From Planctomycetota bacterium (lineage in GTDB: Bacteria; Planctomycetota; UBA1135; UBA2386): a stretch of 38,399 bases of DNA. Below the pieces are notes generated by a model. That model did not search any database. It was not told where the DNA came from and saw only the letters and a list, made by a program, of their open reading frames with translations. The position numbers and the translations under genes were made by a program. The stretch is from the NCBI GenBank assembly GCA_016794565.1, contig JAEUHQ010000101.1:1-38399 (forward strand). The letters are read 5' to 3'. This document shows positions 16,397 to 24,900 of this stretch, in pieces. Each line of letters opens with the position of its first letter. Positions within the stretch are counted from its first letter, which is position 1.

Positions 16397-16423
16397 CAAC
16401 AGGCACACCTGACCCACACGCAC

Positions 16424-17329
16424 ATGATCCGCCTCCCCGCCGTCACCTTCTTCACCCTCGTCTGCGCGACTTCGATCGCGATCGCCCAGGACGGGCGCAG
16501 TCCGAAGGGCCACGTCGTCGACGTGGCCAGCCAGGCCGGCCGTTTCTCGACACTCGTCGCCGCCGTGAAGGCCGCCGGCCTCGCCGAGACCCTGTCGGGC
16601 AAGGGCCCGTTCACCGTCTTCGCGCCGACCGACGAAGCGTTCGCCAAGCTCGGCAAGGACGCGATCGCCGACCTGCTGAAGCCCGAGAACAAGCAGAAGC
16701 TCGTCGCCGTGCTCACCTACCACGTCGTCGGCGCGAACCTGCCGGCGGCGAAGGTCGCGGGCCAGAAGTCGCTCGCCACGCTGCAGGGCCAGTCGCTCGC
16801 GGTCGCCGTCGAAGGCAACGCCATCAGGGTGGGTGGTGCGAACGTCACCGCCGCCGACGTGGCCGCGGACAACGGGGTGATCCACGTCGTCGACACCGTG
16901 CTGATGCCGCCGTCCGAACCGAATCTCGTCGAAGTCGCGACGAAGGCCGGCAGCTTCGGGACGCTGCTCACCGCCGCCAAGGCCGCGGGTCTCGCCGACA
17001 CGCTCGCAACCGGGGGTCCGTTCACCGTGTTCGCGCCGACCGACGCCGCGTTCGCGAAGCTCGGCAAGGACACGATCGCCGATCTGCTGAAGCCCGAGAA
17101 CAAGGGAAAGCTCGTGTCGATCCTGAAGCACCACGTGGTCGCCGGCAAGGTCATGGCCGCGGACGCGATGAAGCTGAAGCAGGCGAAGACCATCGGGGAC
17201 ACCGCCCTCTCGCTGCAGAGCGATGGAACCTCCCTGACGGTCGGCGGCGCGAAGGTCGTGACGCCCGACGTCGCCGCGAAGAACGGAGTGATCCACGTCG
17301 TCGACGCAGTCATCCTGCCCGCGAACTGA
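16424..17329 (+). CDS. Secreted protein with two fasciclin (FAS1) domains
   Basis: 301 residues from the ATG at 16424, which gives a clean signal peptide (MIRLPAVTFFTLVCATSIAIA, cut before QDG). An upstream ATG at 16394 is less good. Two FAS1 domains follow, about 30-160 and 165-300. Each has the motif GPFTVFAPTD, then AFAKLGKD, LLKPENK, a histidine-containing HVV strand and the C-terminal NGVIHVVD. The two copies are nearly identical in these motifs, so they arose by internal duplication. FAS1 proteins are extracytoplasmic adhesion or lipid-binding proteins. In mycobacteria the FAS1 proteins MPT70 and MPT83 are the main targets of SigK, and the ECF sigma gene starts 11 bases downstream here. 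Confidence 0.92.
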   Translation: MIRLPAVTFFTLVCATSIAIAQDGRSPKGHVVDVASQAGRFSTLVAAVKAAGLAETLSGKGPFTVFAPTDEAFAKLGKDAIADLLKPENKQKLVAVLTYHVVGANLPAAKVAGQKSLATLQGQSLAVAVEGNAIRVGGANVTAADVAADNGVIHVVDTVLMPPSEPNLVEVATKAGSFGTLLTAAKAAGLADTLATGGPFTVFAPTDAAFAKLGKDTIADLLKPENKGKLVSILKHHVVAGKVMAADAMKLKQAKTIGDTALSLQSDGTSLTVGGAKVVTPDVAAKNGVIHVVDAVILPAN

Positions 17330-17340
17330 CGCAACCCACC

Positions 17341-17991
17341 ATGCCCGACGCGTCGGCGTTCGCCGCGGTGGCGCCGATGCGCGTCTTGATCGACCACGAT
17401 CTCGCCCCTGTAATGCGCGCTCCCGATCGGAAGCGCATGCCGTTGCCCCTGCTCCCAGAGATCGCCGCGGGCGACCCCGCCGCCGTCGACGCCTTCCTGA
17501 AGCGCCATCAGAACATGGTCTTCGGGCTCGCGCGCCGCTTCTGCCGCTCGGCCGAGGACGCCGAGGACGCCACGCAGGAGATCTTCGTGGAGGCGTGGAA
17601 GAGCGCCGGCCGCTTCGACGCGACCGCGGGCAGCGAGACGACGTTCCTCATGACGATCGCGCGTCGGCGCCTCATCGATCGAGCGCGCCGGCAGGGACGC
17701 CGCCCGCCGACCGCGCTCCTGGAGGACGCGGGATCTCTCGCCGAGCAGCCCGGCGCGGATCGCGCGGAACTGCACGAGGAGGTGCGCCTCGCGAAAGAAG
17801 CGCTCGAACAGTTGCGCCCCGAACAGCGGCACGTGCTCGACCTGGCGCTCGGTCAGGGCCGCACGCACCACGAGATCTCCGCCGCGATCGGCATCCCGCT
17901 CGGAACCGTGAAGAGCCACGCGCGACGCGGCCTCATCCGCCTGCGGGAGATGCTGGGCGTCGAGGACCGGAACGAGGGAGGCACCCCGTGA
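17341..17991 (+). CDS. ECF sigma factor, SigK-like (ECF19 group)
   Basis: 216 residues from the ATG at 17341. Internal ATGs at 17377, 17413 and 17437 are possible, and the last gives MPLPLLPEIAAGD, closer to the usual ECF start. Region 2 is NMVFGLARRFCRSAEDAEDATQEIFVEAWKSAGRFD and the region 4 helix-turn-helix is LRPEQRHVLDLALGQGRTHHEISAAIGIPLGTVKSHARRGL. A sigma-3 domain is absent, as expected. Assignment to the SigK type rests on its neighbours (RskA-like anti-sigma, fasciclin, Cfa/DUF1365/DUF1295 genes) more than on sequence. It probably drives these genes under stress once released by the anti-sigma factor. Its stop overlaps the next start as GTGA. Confidence 0.9.
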   Translation: MPDASAFAAVAPMRVLIDHDLAPVMRAPDRKRMPLPLLPEIAAGDPAAVDAFLKRHQNMVFGLARRFCRSAEDAEDATQEIFVEAWKSAGRFDATAGSETTFLMTIARRRLIDRARRQGRRPPTALLEDAGSLAEQPGADRAELHEEVRLAKEALEQLRPEQRHVLDLALGQGRTHHEISAAIGIPLGTVKSHARRGLIRLREMLGVEDRNEGGTP

Positions 17992-18719
17992 GCGAACCCG
18001 ACCCGCGGCTCGAGGCCCTCGCGGAGGCGATCGTGTTCGCGCACGAAGCCGAAGCGGCGCTGCCGGCCCCCGGCGGCGGCGTGCTCGCGCTCGAACGCAC
18101 CGCGGCGCTCGCCGCCGCGGCATTCGCCGGTCCTGTCGCCGTGCCCGAGCGGCTGCAGCGCCGTCTCGCCGCCGCGGGTCTCGCGTTCTGCGCGGAGCGC
18201 GCGAGGGAACTGGCGAAGGACGGCGCAGGGCGAACCGCACCGCGCGGCTCCGCCCGCGGCATCCCGATGTTCCTGCTCGGCGTCGCCGCCGGCATCGTGC
18301 TGTGGTTCGTGCTCCGCGCGGACGCCGAATTGCCGATCGAACGCCAGCGCGACACGCTGCTCGCGACGCGGAACGCGACGCGCTTGCAGTGGAAGGCGGG
18401 ACCGAGCCCGCTGCGCGGGCTGGTCGAAGGGGACGTCGTCTGGAGCCACGACTCGCAGCATGGCTTCCTGCGCTTCCGCGGCCTGCCGCCGCTCGACGAC
18501 GACCACCGGTTCCAGCTGTGGATCGTCGACGGCAACCGCGACGGCGCGCCCGTCGACGGCGGACTGTTCTCGGTCGCCGATGCCGGTGCGGACACGATCG
18601 TGCCGATCCGCGCCGCGCTGCCGATCGGCAGCGCCAAGGCGTTCGTGGTGACCGTCGAACCGCGCGGTGGCGTCGTCGTGTCGAAGCAGGAACACGTCGT
18701 CGCGATCGCGGGCCTCTGA
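17988..18719 (+). CDS. RskA-like transmembrane anti-sigma factor
   Basis: 243 residues from the GTG at 17988, four bases overlapping the sigma gene and preceded by GGGAGG. Residues 1-90 form the cytoplasmic sigma-binding part. The His-x3-Cys-x2-Cys zinc motif of many anti-sigma domains is not present. One transmembrane helix spans about 93-109. The periplasmic part has the RskA C-terminal pattern FLRFRGLPPLDDDHRFQLWIVDGNRDG and VVTVEPRGG. RskA holds SigK at the membrane and releases it after regulated proteolysis triggered by a periplasmic, possibly redox, signal. No Cys is visible in the periplasmic part, so the disulphide-type switch known for SigK would have to work differently. Confidence 0.88.
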   Translation: MSEPDPRLEALAEAIVFAHEAEAALPAPGGGVLALERTAALAAAAFAGPVAVPERLQRRLAAAGLAFCAERARELAKDGAGRTAPRGSARGIPMFLLGVAAGIVLWFVLRADAELPIERQRDTLLATRNATRLQWKAGPSPLRGLVEGDVVWSHDSQHGFLRFRGLPPLDDDHRFQLWIVDGNRDGAPVDGGLFSVADAGADTIVPIRAALPIGSAKAFVVTVEPRGGVVVSKQEHVVAIAGL

Positions 18720-18720
18720 A

Positions 18721-18736
18721 CCGCCGACTCCGGCGG
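18721..18736 (+). terminator. Short hairpin after the anti-sigma gene
   Basis: Arms CCGCCG (18721-18726) and CGGCGG (18731-18736) around a 4-base loop, one base after the anti-sigma stop. No T-tract follows. It would end the fasciclin-sigma-antisigma transcript before the tRNA promoter. Confidence 0.35.
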
Positions 18737-18745
18737 AGAGCGCGC

Positions 18746-18774
18746 TTGCACGGTCCCGGCCCGCTCGCTACCTT
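18746..18774 (+). promoter_or_regulatory. Sigma70-type promoter of tRNA-Phe
   Basis: TTGCAC (18746-18751), a 17-base spacer and TACCTT (18769-18774). The tRNA starts 34 bases after the -10 box. This is the best promoter match seen in the window. Confidence 0.55.
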
Positions 18775-18808
18775 CCCCGCCCTCGCGCGCCCGCGGCGCG
18801 ACCTGGTC

Positions 18809-18884
18809 GGGCAGATAGCTCAGTTGGTAGAGCACAGCACTGAAAATGCTGGGGTCGCCAGTTCAACCCTGGCTCTGCCCACCA
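18809..18884 (+). tRNA. tRNA-Phe (anticodon GAA), CCA encoded
   Basis: The 76-base cloverleaf has acceptor strands GGGCAGA (18809-18815) and TCTGCCC (18874-18880), D-loop AGCTCAGTTGGTAGAGC, anticodon stem CAGCA/TGCTG with loop CTGAAAA (anticodon GAA), and T-loop GTTCAACCC. The discriminator A is followed by an encoded CCA (18882-18884). Confidence 0.97.
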
Positions 18885-18905
18885 GTCTTCCTCCTCGCGC
18901 CCCGC

Positions 18906-19568
18906 TCACCGCCTCCCCGCGCGGCAGAGCATGACGCCGAGCCACGCCTGGCTCACGGCGACGAAGCCGAGGAACGCGAGCGCGAGGCAACGCGAAGCTC
19001 CCGGCGATGCCGTGTGCACGCACGCGGCGGTCACCGCACAACCGACGCCCGCGGCGAACAAGAGCGGGTTGCCGCGCGAGACGAGCGCCTGCCGCGCTGC
19101 CGCGGCGGCCAGGGCGAGCGAACCCGTGAAGAACGCGGCGAACATCGGCGCGAGCAGGCGGAGGTCGGGACCCTGCATGCGCTCCATCACGGGCACCATC
19201 GCGGCACGATCGACGCCGGGCGCGACCATCTCGACGGCGAGCAGGTGCAGCACCGCATCGGCGGCGGAGCCCATCGCTCCGATCAGCAGCAGCGCCGCGC
19301 CCGCGGAGGCGAGGCGCCCGCGCAAGCGGCGCACGAGGCCGAGCGCTGCCGGCGCGTAGCACGCCGCGGACACCAGCTGCAGCACGACCGACGCGCGGAC
19401 GGCGTCTCCGTTCGCGGCGACGCGGCGGAAGATCTCGTGCGTGTCGGTGATGCCGACGCCGGGCATCAGCACCCAGGCGACATGGAACGCGCCGGCAGCC
19501 GCGACGAGAGCCGCGCCGGCGAACGGCAGACGGCCGGGAACGGACTCAGAAGACGACGTCGACGACAC
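18906..19568 (-). CDS. Unknown multi-spanning membrane protein (DUF4386-like)
   Basis: 220 residues from a GTG at 19568, preceded by a GGAGAT about nine bases upstream inside the previous gene. About seven hydrophobic helices of Ala/Leu/Val fill the protein, for example GAALVAAAGAFHVAWVLM and GSLALAAAAARQAL. There is no catalytic motif. The pattern loosely resembles DUF4386-type integral membrane proteins, but I do not recognise the family with certainty. It is the last gene of the efflux operon, overlaps the previous gene by 23 bases and ends just before tRNA-Phe. A role in transport or membrane assembly with the pump is only suggested by position. Confidence 0.75.
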   Translation of the reverse strand: MSSTSSSESVPGRLPFAGAALVAAAGAFHVAWVLMPGVGITDTHEIFRRVAANGDAVRASVVLQLVSAACYAPAALGLVRRLRGRLASAGAALLLIGAMGSAADAVLHLLAVEMVAPGVDRAAMVPVMERMQGPDLRLLAPMFAAFFTGSLALAAAAARQALVSRGNPLLFAAGVGCAVTAACVHTASPGASRCLALAFLGFVAVSQAWLGVMLCRAGRR

Positions 19569-20712
19569 GGCGCAGGATCTCCTCGAAAGGAAACATGGTC
19601 AGGGACAGAGGCGCCAACGGCAGCAGGAGGATCGCGGCGGTGCCGACGACGTCGCCGCGCTTCAGCACGAACGTGCGCATCCGCTCCGCCGCGGCGTTGA
19701 CCCGGTCGAGATCGGCGAGCCACACGAGTTCGCGGCCGGCATCCGCTGCCCGGGCGTCGAACGACTTGCCGCGCAACGACGCGGCGACCTGCGCGACGAC
19801 GGCGCCGTTCTCCCGGACGGAGCGGCTCCGCGCGGCGGCCAGTGTGCCGCGGAAGAAGAGCGTCGGCAGGAACACGATCGCCAGCAGCAGGGCGACGGTG
19901 ACCGCGATCTCGCCGCGGAACTGCACGAGCTGTGCGCCACCGTGCAGGATGCGCGTCGCCAGCATGCCGGCGAGCGGCACGGTGTGCGCGAGCGCGAACG
20001 GAGTGAAGGCGTGCACGCTCTGCGTCACGAAGCCGAGGCCGCCCGCACGATCCGGATGCAGCGGACAGACCTGCAGCGGCAGACGCGACACGCGCCACGC
20101 CACGGCGCACCAGATGCCGAGCCGGTAGTACCAGCGGAACAGCAGGAAGCGCAGGATCGGCAGACTGACGAACGCGTACCACGTCCCGGCCGTCGTCAGC
20201 TTCGCGGTCCCGGAAGCGGGCGTCGCGTACCACGTGACGGCGTCGAAACGGAGCTGCGTGCTCCACAGCCAGTGACCGACGGTCCAGGCCAGCACGAGGA
20301 GCACAGCCTCCGCCGCGAGTGAGTTCCGCCATCGCATCGCCCCCGCGAGGATCGCATCGAAACGCGGCATCTCCGCGGCCGGCACGATGCCGTCCTCGAC
20401 GAAGCGCGCGACGACGCTGCGGATCCGGCGGTGCACGAGGATCTCGGTCCCGAGCAGCAGCGGCAGCGTGCCGAGCAGACGCGTGTGGGCGTCGAGGTCG
20501 GCGAAGAACGGCAGTTCGCGGCCGCCGGAGCCGGCGCACATCGCGAAGATCACGAGCGGCAGCCACGCCAGGATCGGCACCGCGATCATGCGCCGCAGGG
20601 ACACCTCCGACGACGACGCATGGATGCCGCGCCATCGCAGCAGTCGCTGGAACAGGGGCCCGCCCAGCGCGAGCGAGAAGTCGACCGGCGGCGCGGCGCG
20701 GACCCCGACCAC
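19546..20712 (-). CDS. Unknown membrane protein, 388 aa
   Basis: 388 residues from a GTG at 20712 with an excellent Shine-Dalgarno (GGAGGTG, five bases upstream), one base after the end of the monooxygenase gene. Five or six hydrophobic segments are seen: RMIAVPILAWLPLVIFAMC (about 41-59), RLLGTLPLLLGTEILV (about 78-93), AEAVLLVLAWTVGHWLW, AVTVALLLAIVFLPTLFF and VVGTAAILLLPLAPLSLTMF. Between the last two lies a soluble loop with charged helices (ARSRSVRENGAVVAQ, DAGRELVWLADLDR). The family is unknown to me. Conserved spacing with the pump genes suggests co-regulation. Confidence 0.78.
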   Translation of the reverse strand: MVGVRAAPPVDFSLALGGPLFQRLLRWRGIHASSSEVSLRRMIAVPILAWLPLVIFAMCAGSGGRELPFFADLDAHTRLLGTLPLLLGTEILVHRRIRSVVARFVEDGIVPAAEMPRFDAILAGAMRWRNSLAAEAVLLVLAWTVGHWLWSTQLRFDAVTWYATPASGTAKLTTAGTWYAFVSLPILRFLLFRWYYRLGIWCAVAWRVSRLPLQVCPLHPDRAGGLGFVTQSVHAFTPFALAHTVPLAGMLATRILHGGAQLVQFRGEIAVTVALLLAIVFLPTLFFRGTLAAARSRSVRENGAVVAQVAASLRGKSFDARAADAGRELVWLADLDRVNAAAERMRTFVLKRGDVVGTAAILLLPLAPLSLTMFPFEEILRRVVDVVF

Positions 20713-20713
20713 G

Positions 20714-21916
20714 TCACACCTCCGCGGCGGCGCGGCGCGCCAGCCCGGACAGGTTCATCGCGAGGCGGTGACGCACGAACGGCAGCCGTCCCATCACCGC
20801 GAGGCGCACGTTGCGCAGCGCGCGCCCGACGCGCCCCTTCGCCAGCGCCATCCGCGTGAGTCCGGCGCTCAGCGCCAGCACCTTCTGCGCGGCCGGTCGG
20901 CGCAGTTCCTCGTAGCGCTCGAGATCGGCGTCCGAAGCGCGACCGGCGACGACGTCGGCGAGCATCGCGCCGAGCACGCACGCGTCGACGAGGCCCGTGT
21001 TCATGCCCTGGCCTCCGGCCGGGCTGTGCACGTGCGCCGCGTCGCCGACGAGGAAGAAGCGCCCGCTGCGGTAGCGGTCCGCGACGCGATGGTGCACGCG
21101 GAAGCGCGAGCCCCAGACGACCTCGCGAACGCGCCCGCGCGCGAGCCGGGGGCCGCGCTCGTCCAGGAGCGCCTGCACGTCGGCGACGGTCGGCTCCGGC
21201 GGCGCATCGGCCATCGTCGCGACGATGCGGAAGCGGCCGTGCGGCAGCGGAGCGACGACCACGAGGCCCGCCGGCGAGAAGAACAACGACACCTCGTCGC
21301 GTCCTTGCGGCCAGTCCATCGTCACGTCGGCGAGCACGAACGACTCCTCGTAGGCCTCGCCGGAGAAGCCGATCCCGGCCGCCGCCCGTACGACGCTGTG
21401 CATCCCGTCCGCGCCAACCACGTAGCGCGCGAGCACGTCGCGGTGCCCTTCGCCGGAGTGCACGGTCGCGAGCACGCCTTCGGCCGAGTCGACGAGGGAC
21501 GTCACGGTGCAGCCGCGCCCCACCGTTCCGCCCGCGGCGGCGAGTGCCTCGCCGAGAACCGCTTCCGTCTCGTCCTGCGGCAGCATCAGGAGACCGGCGC
21601 GCCGCGTCGGCAGCGCGTCGAACGGGATCGACAACAGTGCTCGATCGCGGTCGCGCACGGCAAAGCGGTCGAGCCAGAGGCCGCGCGCGACGAGTGCGTC
21701 CGCGACGCCGATCCGGTCCAGCACCTCGAGGGTGTGGGCGTGGATCACCGCGGCGCGGGAGGTGTTCTGTCCCGCGGCGAGTTTGTCGACGACGATCGTG
21801 CGGACACCGGCGCGGACGAGGGACGTCGCGAGGGCGAGGCCTGTCGGCCCGGCCCCGACGACGAGGACGTCGGCCCGTTCGGGGCCGCCGACGAGGGTTC
21901 GATCGTGAGCGCTCAC
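20714..21916 (-). CDS. FAD-dependent aromatic-ring monooxygenase (PheA/TfdB-type)
   Basis: 400 residues from the GTG at 21916, which overlaps the pump stop as GTGA and has AGGAGGTGAAG just upstream. FAD motifs are present: GAGPTGLALATSLVRAGVRTIVVDK near residues 19-43, the DG motif YVVGADGMHSVVRAAAG, and the ribityl-binding GDAAHVHSPAGGQGMNTGLVDA. These are the three diagnostic motifs of class A flavin monooxygenases, which hydroxylate phenols, polyketides and antibiotics (for example tetracycline-inactivating enzymes). Its place behind a drug-type efflux pump suggests modification of a toxic or self-made aromatic compound. That link is inference. The substrate cannot be read from the sequence. 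Confidence 0.9.
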   Translation of the reverse strand: MSAHDRTLVGGPERADVLVVGAGPTGLALATSLVRAGVRTIVVDKLAAGQNTSRAAVIHAHTLEVLDRIGVADALVARGLWLDRFAVRDRDRALLSIPFDALPTRRAGLLMLPQDETEAVLGEALAAAGGTVGRGCTVTSLVDSAEGVLATVHSGEGHRDVLARYVVGADGMHSVVRAAAGIGFSGEAYEESFVLADVTMDWPQGRDEVSLFFSPAGLVVVAPLPHGRFRIVATMADAPPEPTVADVQALLDERGPRLARGRVREVVWGSRFRVHHRVADRYRSGRFFLVGDAAHVHSPAGGQGMNTGLVDACVLGAMLADVVAGRASDADLERYEELRRPAAQKVLALSAGLTRMALAKGRVGRALRNVRLAVMGRLPFVRHRLAMNLSGLARRAAAEV

Positions 21917-24900
21917 GACTTCACCTCCTCGACGAGCGACGGCTGGCCCTGCCATCCGCCGCCGAGCGCCGCGTAGAGCCGCACGACCGCGGTGAGGCGA
22001 TTGCGCTGCGTGCGCGCCAGGTCGAGCTCGGCCGCGAACAGCGCCCGCTGCGCGTCGAGCACGTCGAGCTGACCCGTGAGCCCTTCGCGGAAGCGCCGGT
22101 CCGCGAGTTCGTGGGCGCGGCGCAGGTGCGTCACGAGGTCCGCCTGGTGCGCGCCGACGGCGGCGATCTGCCGGTGGTCGACGAGTGCGTCCTCCACTTC
22201 GCGGAACGCCACCTGCACGGCCTTCTCGAAGCGGTGCACCGCCTGCAGTGCACGCGCGGCCGCCGCGTCGTACGCCGCGTCGCGGCGCCCGGCGTCGAAC
22301 CACGGGATCGAGATCGCCGGCCCGAAGCGCCACACCCGGGCGGGACCGCTGAACAGGTCCGACAGCTGCGAGCTCTCGCTGCCGTAGGACGCCGAGAGGG
22401 CGATGTCGGGGAAGCACGCAGCCCACGTCTCGTCCGTGCGGGCGTTCGCGGCCTCGAGCCGGAGCCTCGCCTCCTGCAGGTCCGGCCGCCGCGCGAGCAG
22501 CGTCGAAGGCAGGCCCGGCGGCACGGCGGGCGGCACGGGAACGCTCGCGAGGTCGCGGTTGCGCAGGATCGGCCCGGGGTTCCGCCCGAGCAGCACCGAG
22601 AGGCGGTTCTCGGTCTGCGCGGCGCGGCGCTCCAGGTCGGGGAGCAGCGCGGCAGCGGACTCGACCTCACCGGCGGCACGCGCCACCTCGAGCGTCGACG
22701 CGAGATCCTCCTCGTTGCGACGACGCACGAGGAACAGCGACTCCTCGCGGGACGCCAGCGTGCGCCGTGCGACGGCGATCTCCGCGTCCAGTTCGAGCAG
22801 GTCGAACCAGGCCTGCGCGACGTCGCCGATCAGGCTCGTGATCACGCCGCGCCGCGCCCATTCGGTCGCGAGCAGTTCGGCGCGTGCCGCGGCATCCGCG
22901 CTGGCGAGGCGCCCCCAGAGGTCGACGTCCCAGCGGGCCGTGAAGTCCGACTTCCAGATGTTGCCCTCGTTGTCGACACCCGGCGGCATCGCCGGCACCG
23001 ACTTCGTCGAGGCGCGCACGGCGGAGAACGAGTCGGTCTCGTCGAGCGTCGGCCAGCGCGCAGCACCGGCCTGTTCGGCGAGCGCGCGCTGTTCGGCGAC
23101 GCGCGCCGCGGCGACCGCGACGTCGTCGTTCTCCTCGAGCGCGATCGCGATCAGCTCGCACAGCCGTTCGTCGGAGAACAGCTCCCACCAGCCGCGGTCC
23201 GCGAACGACGCCCCCGCATCCGCGTCCGCGCGCCACGTCGCCGGCGACCCGATCGCCGGCTGCTTCCCCTCGGGGGCCGCGCAGCCGGCGAACGTCGCCG
23301 CCGCCAGCAGCAACAGGACCTGCGTCGCGGCACCGGCCGCACGCAGCTTGGCCGTCGCACGAACGGCGCCGGCGATCGCACGGCGCAGCCAGACCAACGG
23401 CGAGAACTTCGTCCGGACGTCCTCGAAGAGCGAGAAGAACACCGGCGTCGCGAGCAGCGTCAGCAGCAGCGAGAGCACCTGGCCGCCGAAGATCACCGAC
23501 CCGATCGCGCGGTTGTCGCCGGAGCCCGTGCCCTTGGACACGAGGAGCGGCACCATTCCCGCGACGAACGCGACGGTCGTCATCAGGATCGGCCGCAGAC
23601 GGTCGCGGTTCGCCTGCAGCGTGGCCTCGAGCAGCGACAGGCCCTGCGCACGCAGCGCGATCGTGTGGTCGACCTGCAGGATCGCGTTCTTCTTCACGAC
23701 GCCGAACAGCACGAGCAGGCCCAGCGCCGTGTAGATGTTCAGCGACTGGCCGAACAGCAGCAGCGACAGAAGCGCGAACGGCACCGTCAGCGGCAGCGCG
23801 ATGAGGATCGTGATCGGGTGGACCCACGACTCGAACTGCGCGGCGAGGATCAGATACATGAAGACGAAGGACAGCACGAACGCGATCAGGAAGTTGAACG
23901 CGGCGTTCGCCATCTCCTTCGACGACCCGGTCACCCCGGTGCGGTAGCCCGCTTCGAGGTTCATCGCGGCGGCCTCCTGCTGCAAGGCCACGACCGCCGT
24001 CTGCTGCGAGTGCCCGGGCGCGATGTTCGCGGTGATGGTGACCTGGCGCCGGCGGCCGAGCCGGTCGATCTGCGCCGCACCCGACGCCTCGGTGAACGTA
24101 GCGACCTGATCGAGGGAGACCGTGCCGTGTTTGCTCGACGGCACGGCCATGCGGGCGAGACCCGCTTCGTCGGTGCGGTCACCGGACTCCGACCGAGCCC
24201 GCACGTCGTAGCGCTCACCGCCCTCGTCGAAGTCGGTGACCTTGTCGCCGCCGACCATGACCCGAAGCGTGCCCCCGATGTCGGCCATGCGCACGCCGAG
24301 GTCGGCGGCCTTCGCCCGATCGACGGCCACGTGCAGCTCGGGCTTGCCGAGGATCAGAGTCGTGTCGATGTCGATAGCGCCGGGGACCTTGCGCAGCGCC
24401 GCGACCAGCCGGTCGGCGTAGCGGCCGAGTTTGTCGGTGTCGGGACCGCTGACGAAGAACGACACGTCCTTGTTCTCCTTGCCGCCGCCGCTGATCGCCG
24501 CGATCGGCGACACACTGGCGCGCAGCTTCTCACCGGCGAACTCGGGCAACACGCGGTCGCGCACGGCCGCCATCACGTCGAACTGCGACGCCTCGCGGCG
24601 ATCGACCGGCTCGAGTTTCACGAACAGGTTCGCGAGGTTCTGCGTGTGCGCATCGTCGTCGCCGACGAACACGACCGCGTAGGCGACGCCGGGGATGCGC
24701 TCGATGCGCTCGCCGATGCGCCCCGCGATCAACTCGGTCTGCTGCAACGACGTGCCTTCGGGCGCGCGGACCTTGACCTCGAACTGCGACTCGTCGTTCT
24801 TCGGCAGGAAGTCCTTCGCGACCGCCTTGCCCAACGGCACGACGGACACGAGCGACAGCACGCACAGGCCGACGATGACCCAGCGATGCGCCATCGACCA

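Noticed and set aside
16274..16423. Cobalamin riboswitch before the B12-sensor or fasciclin gene
   Set aside because: The conserved B12-box core is not visible on either strand, and only short half-sites are present.
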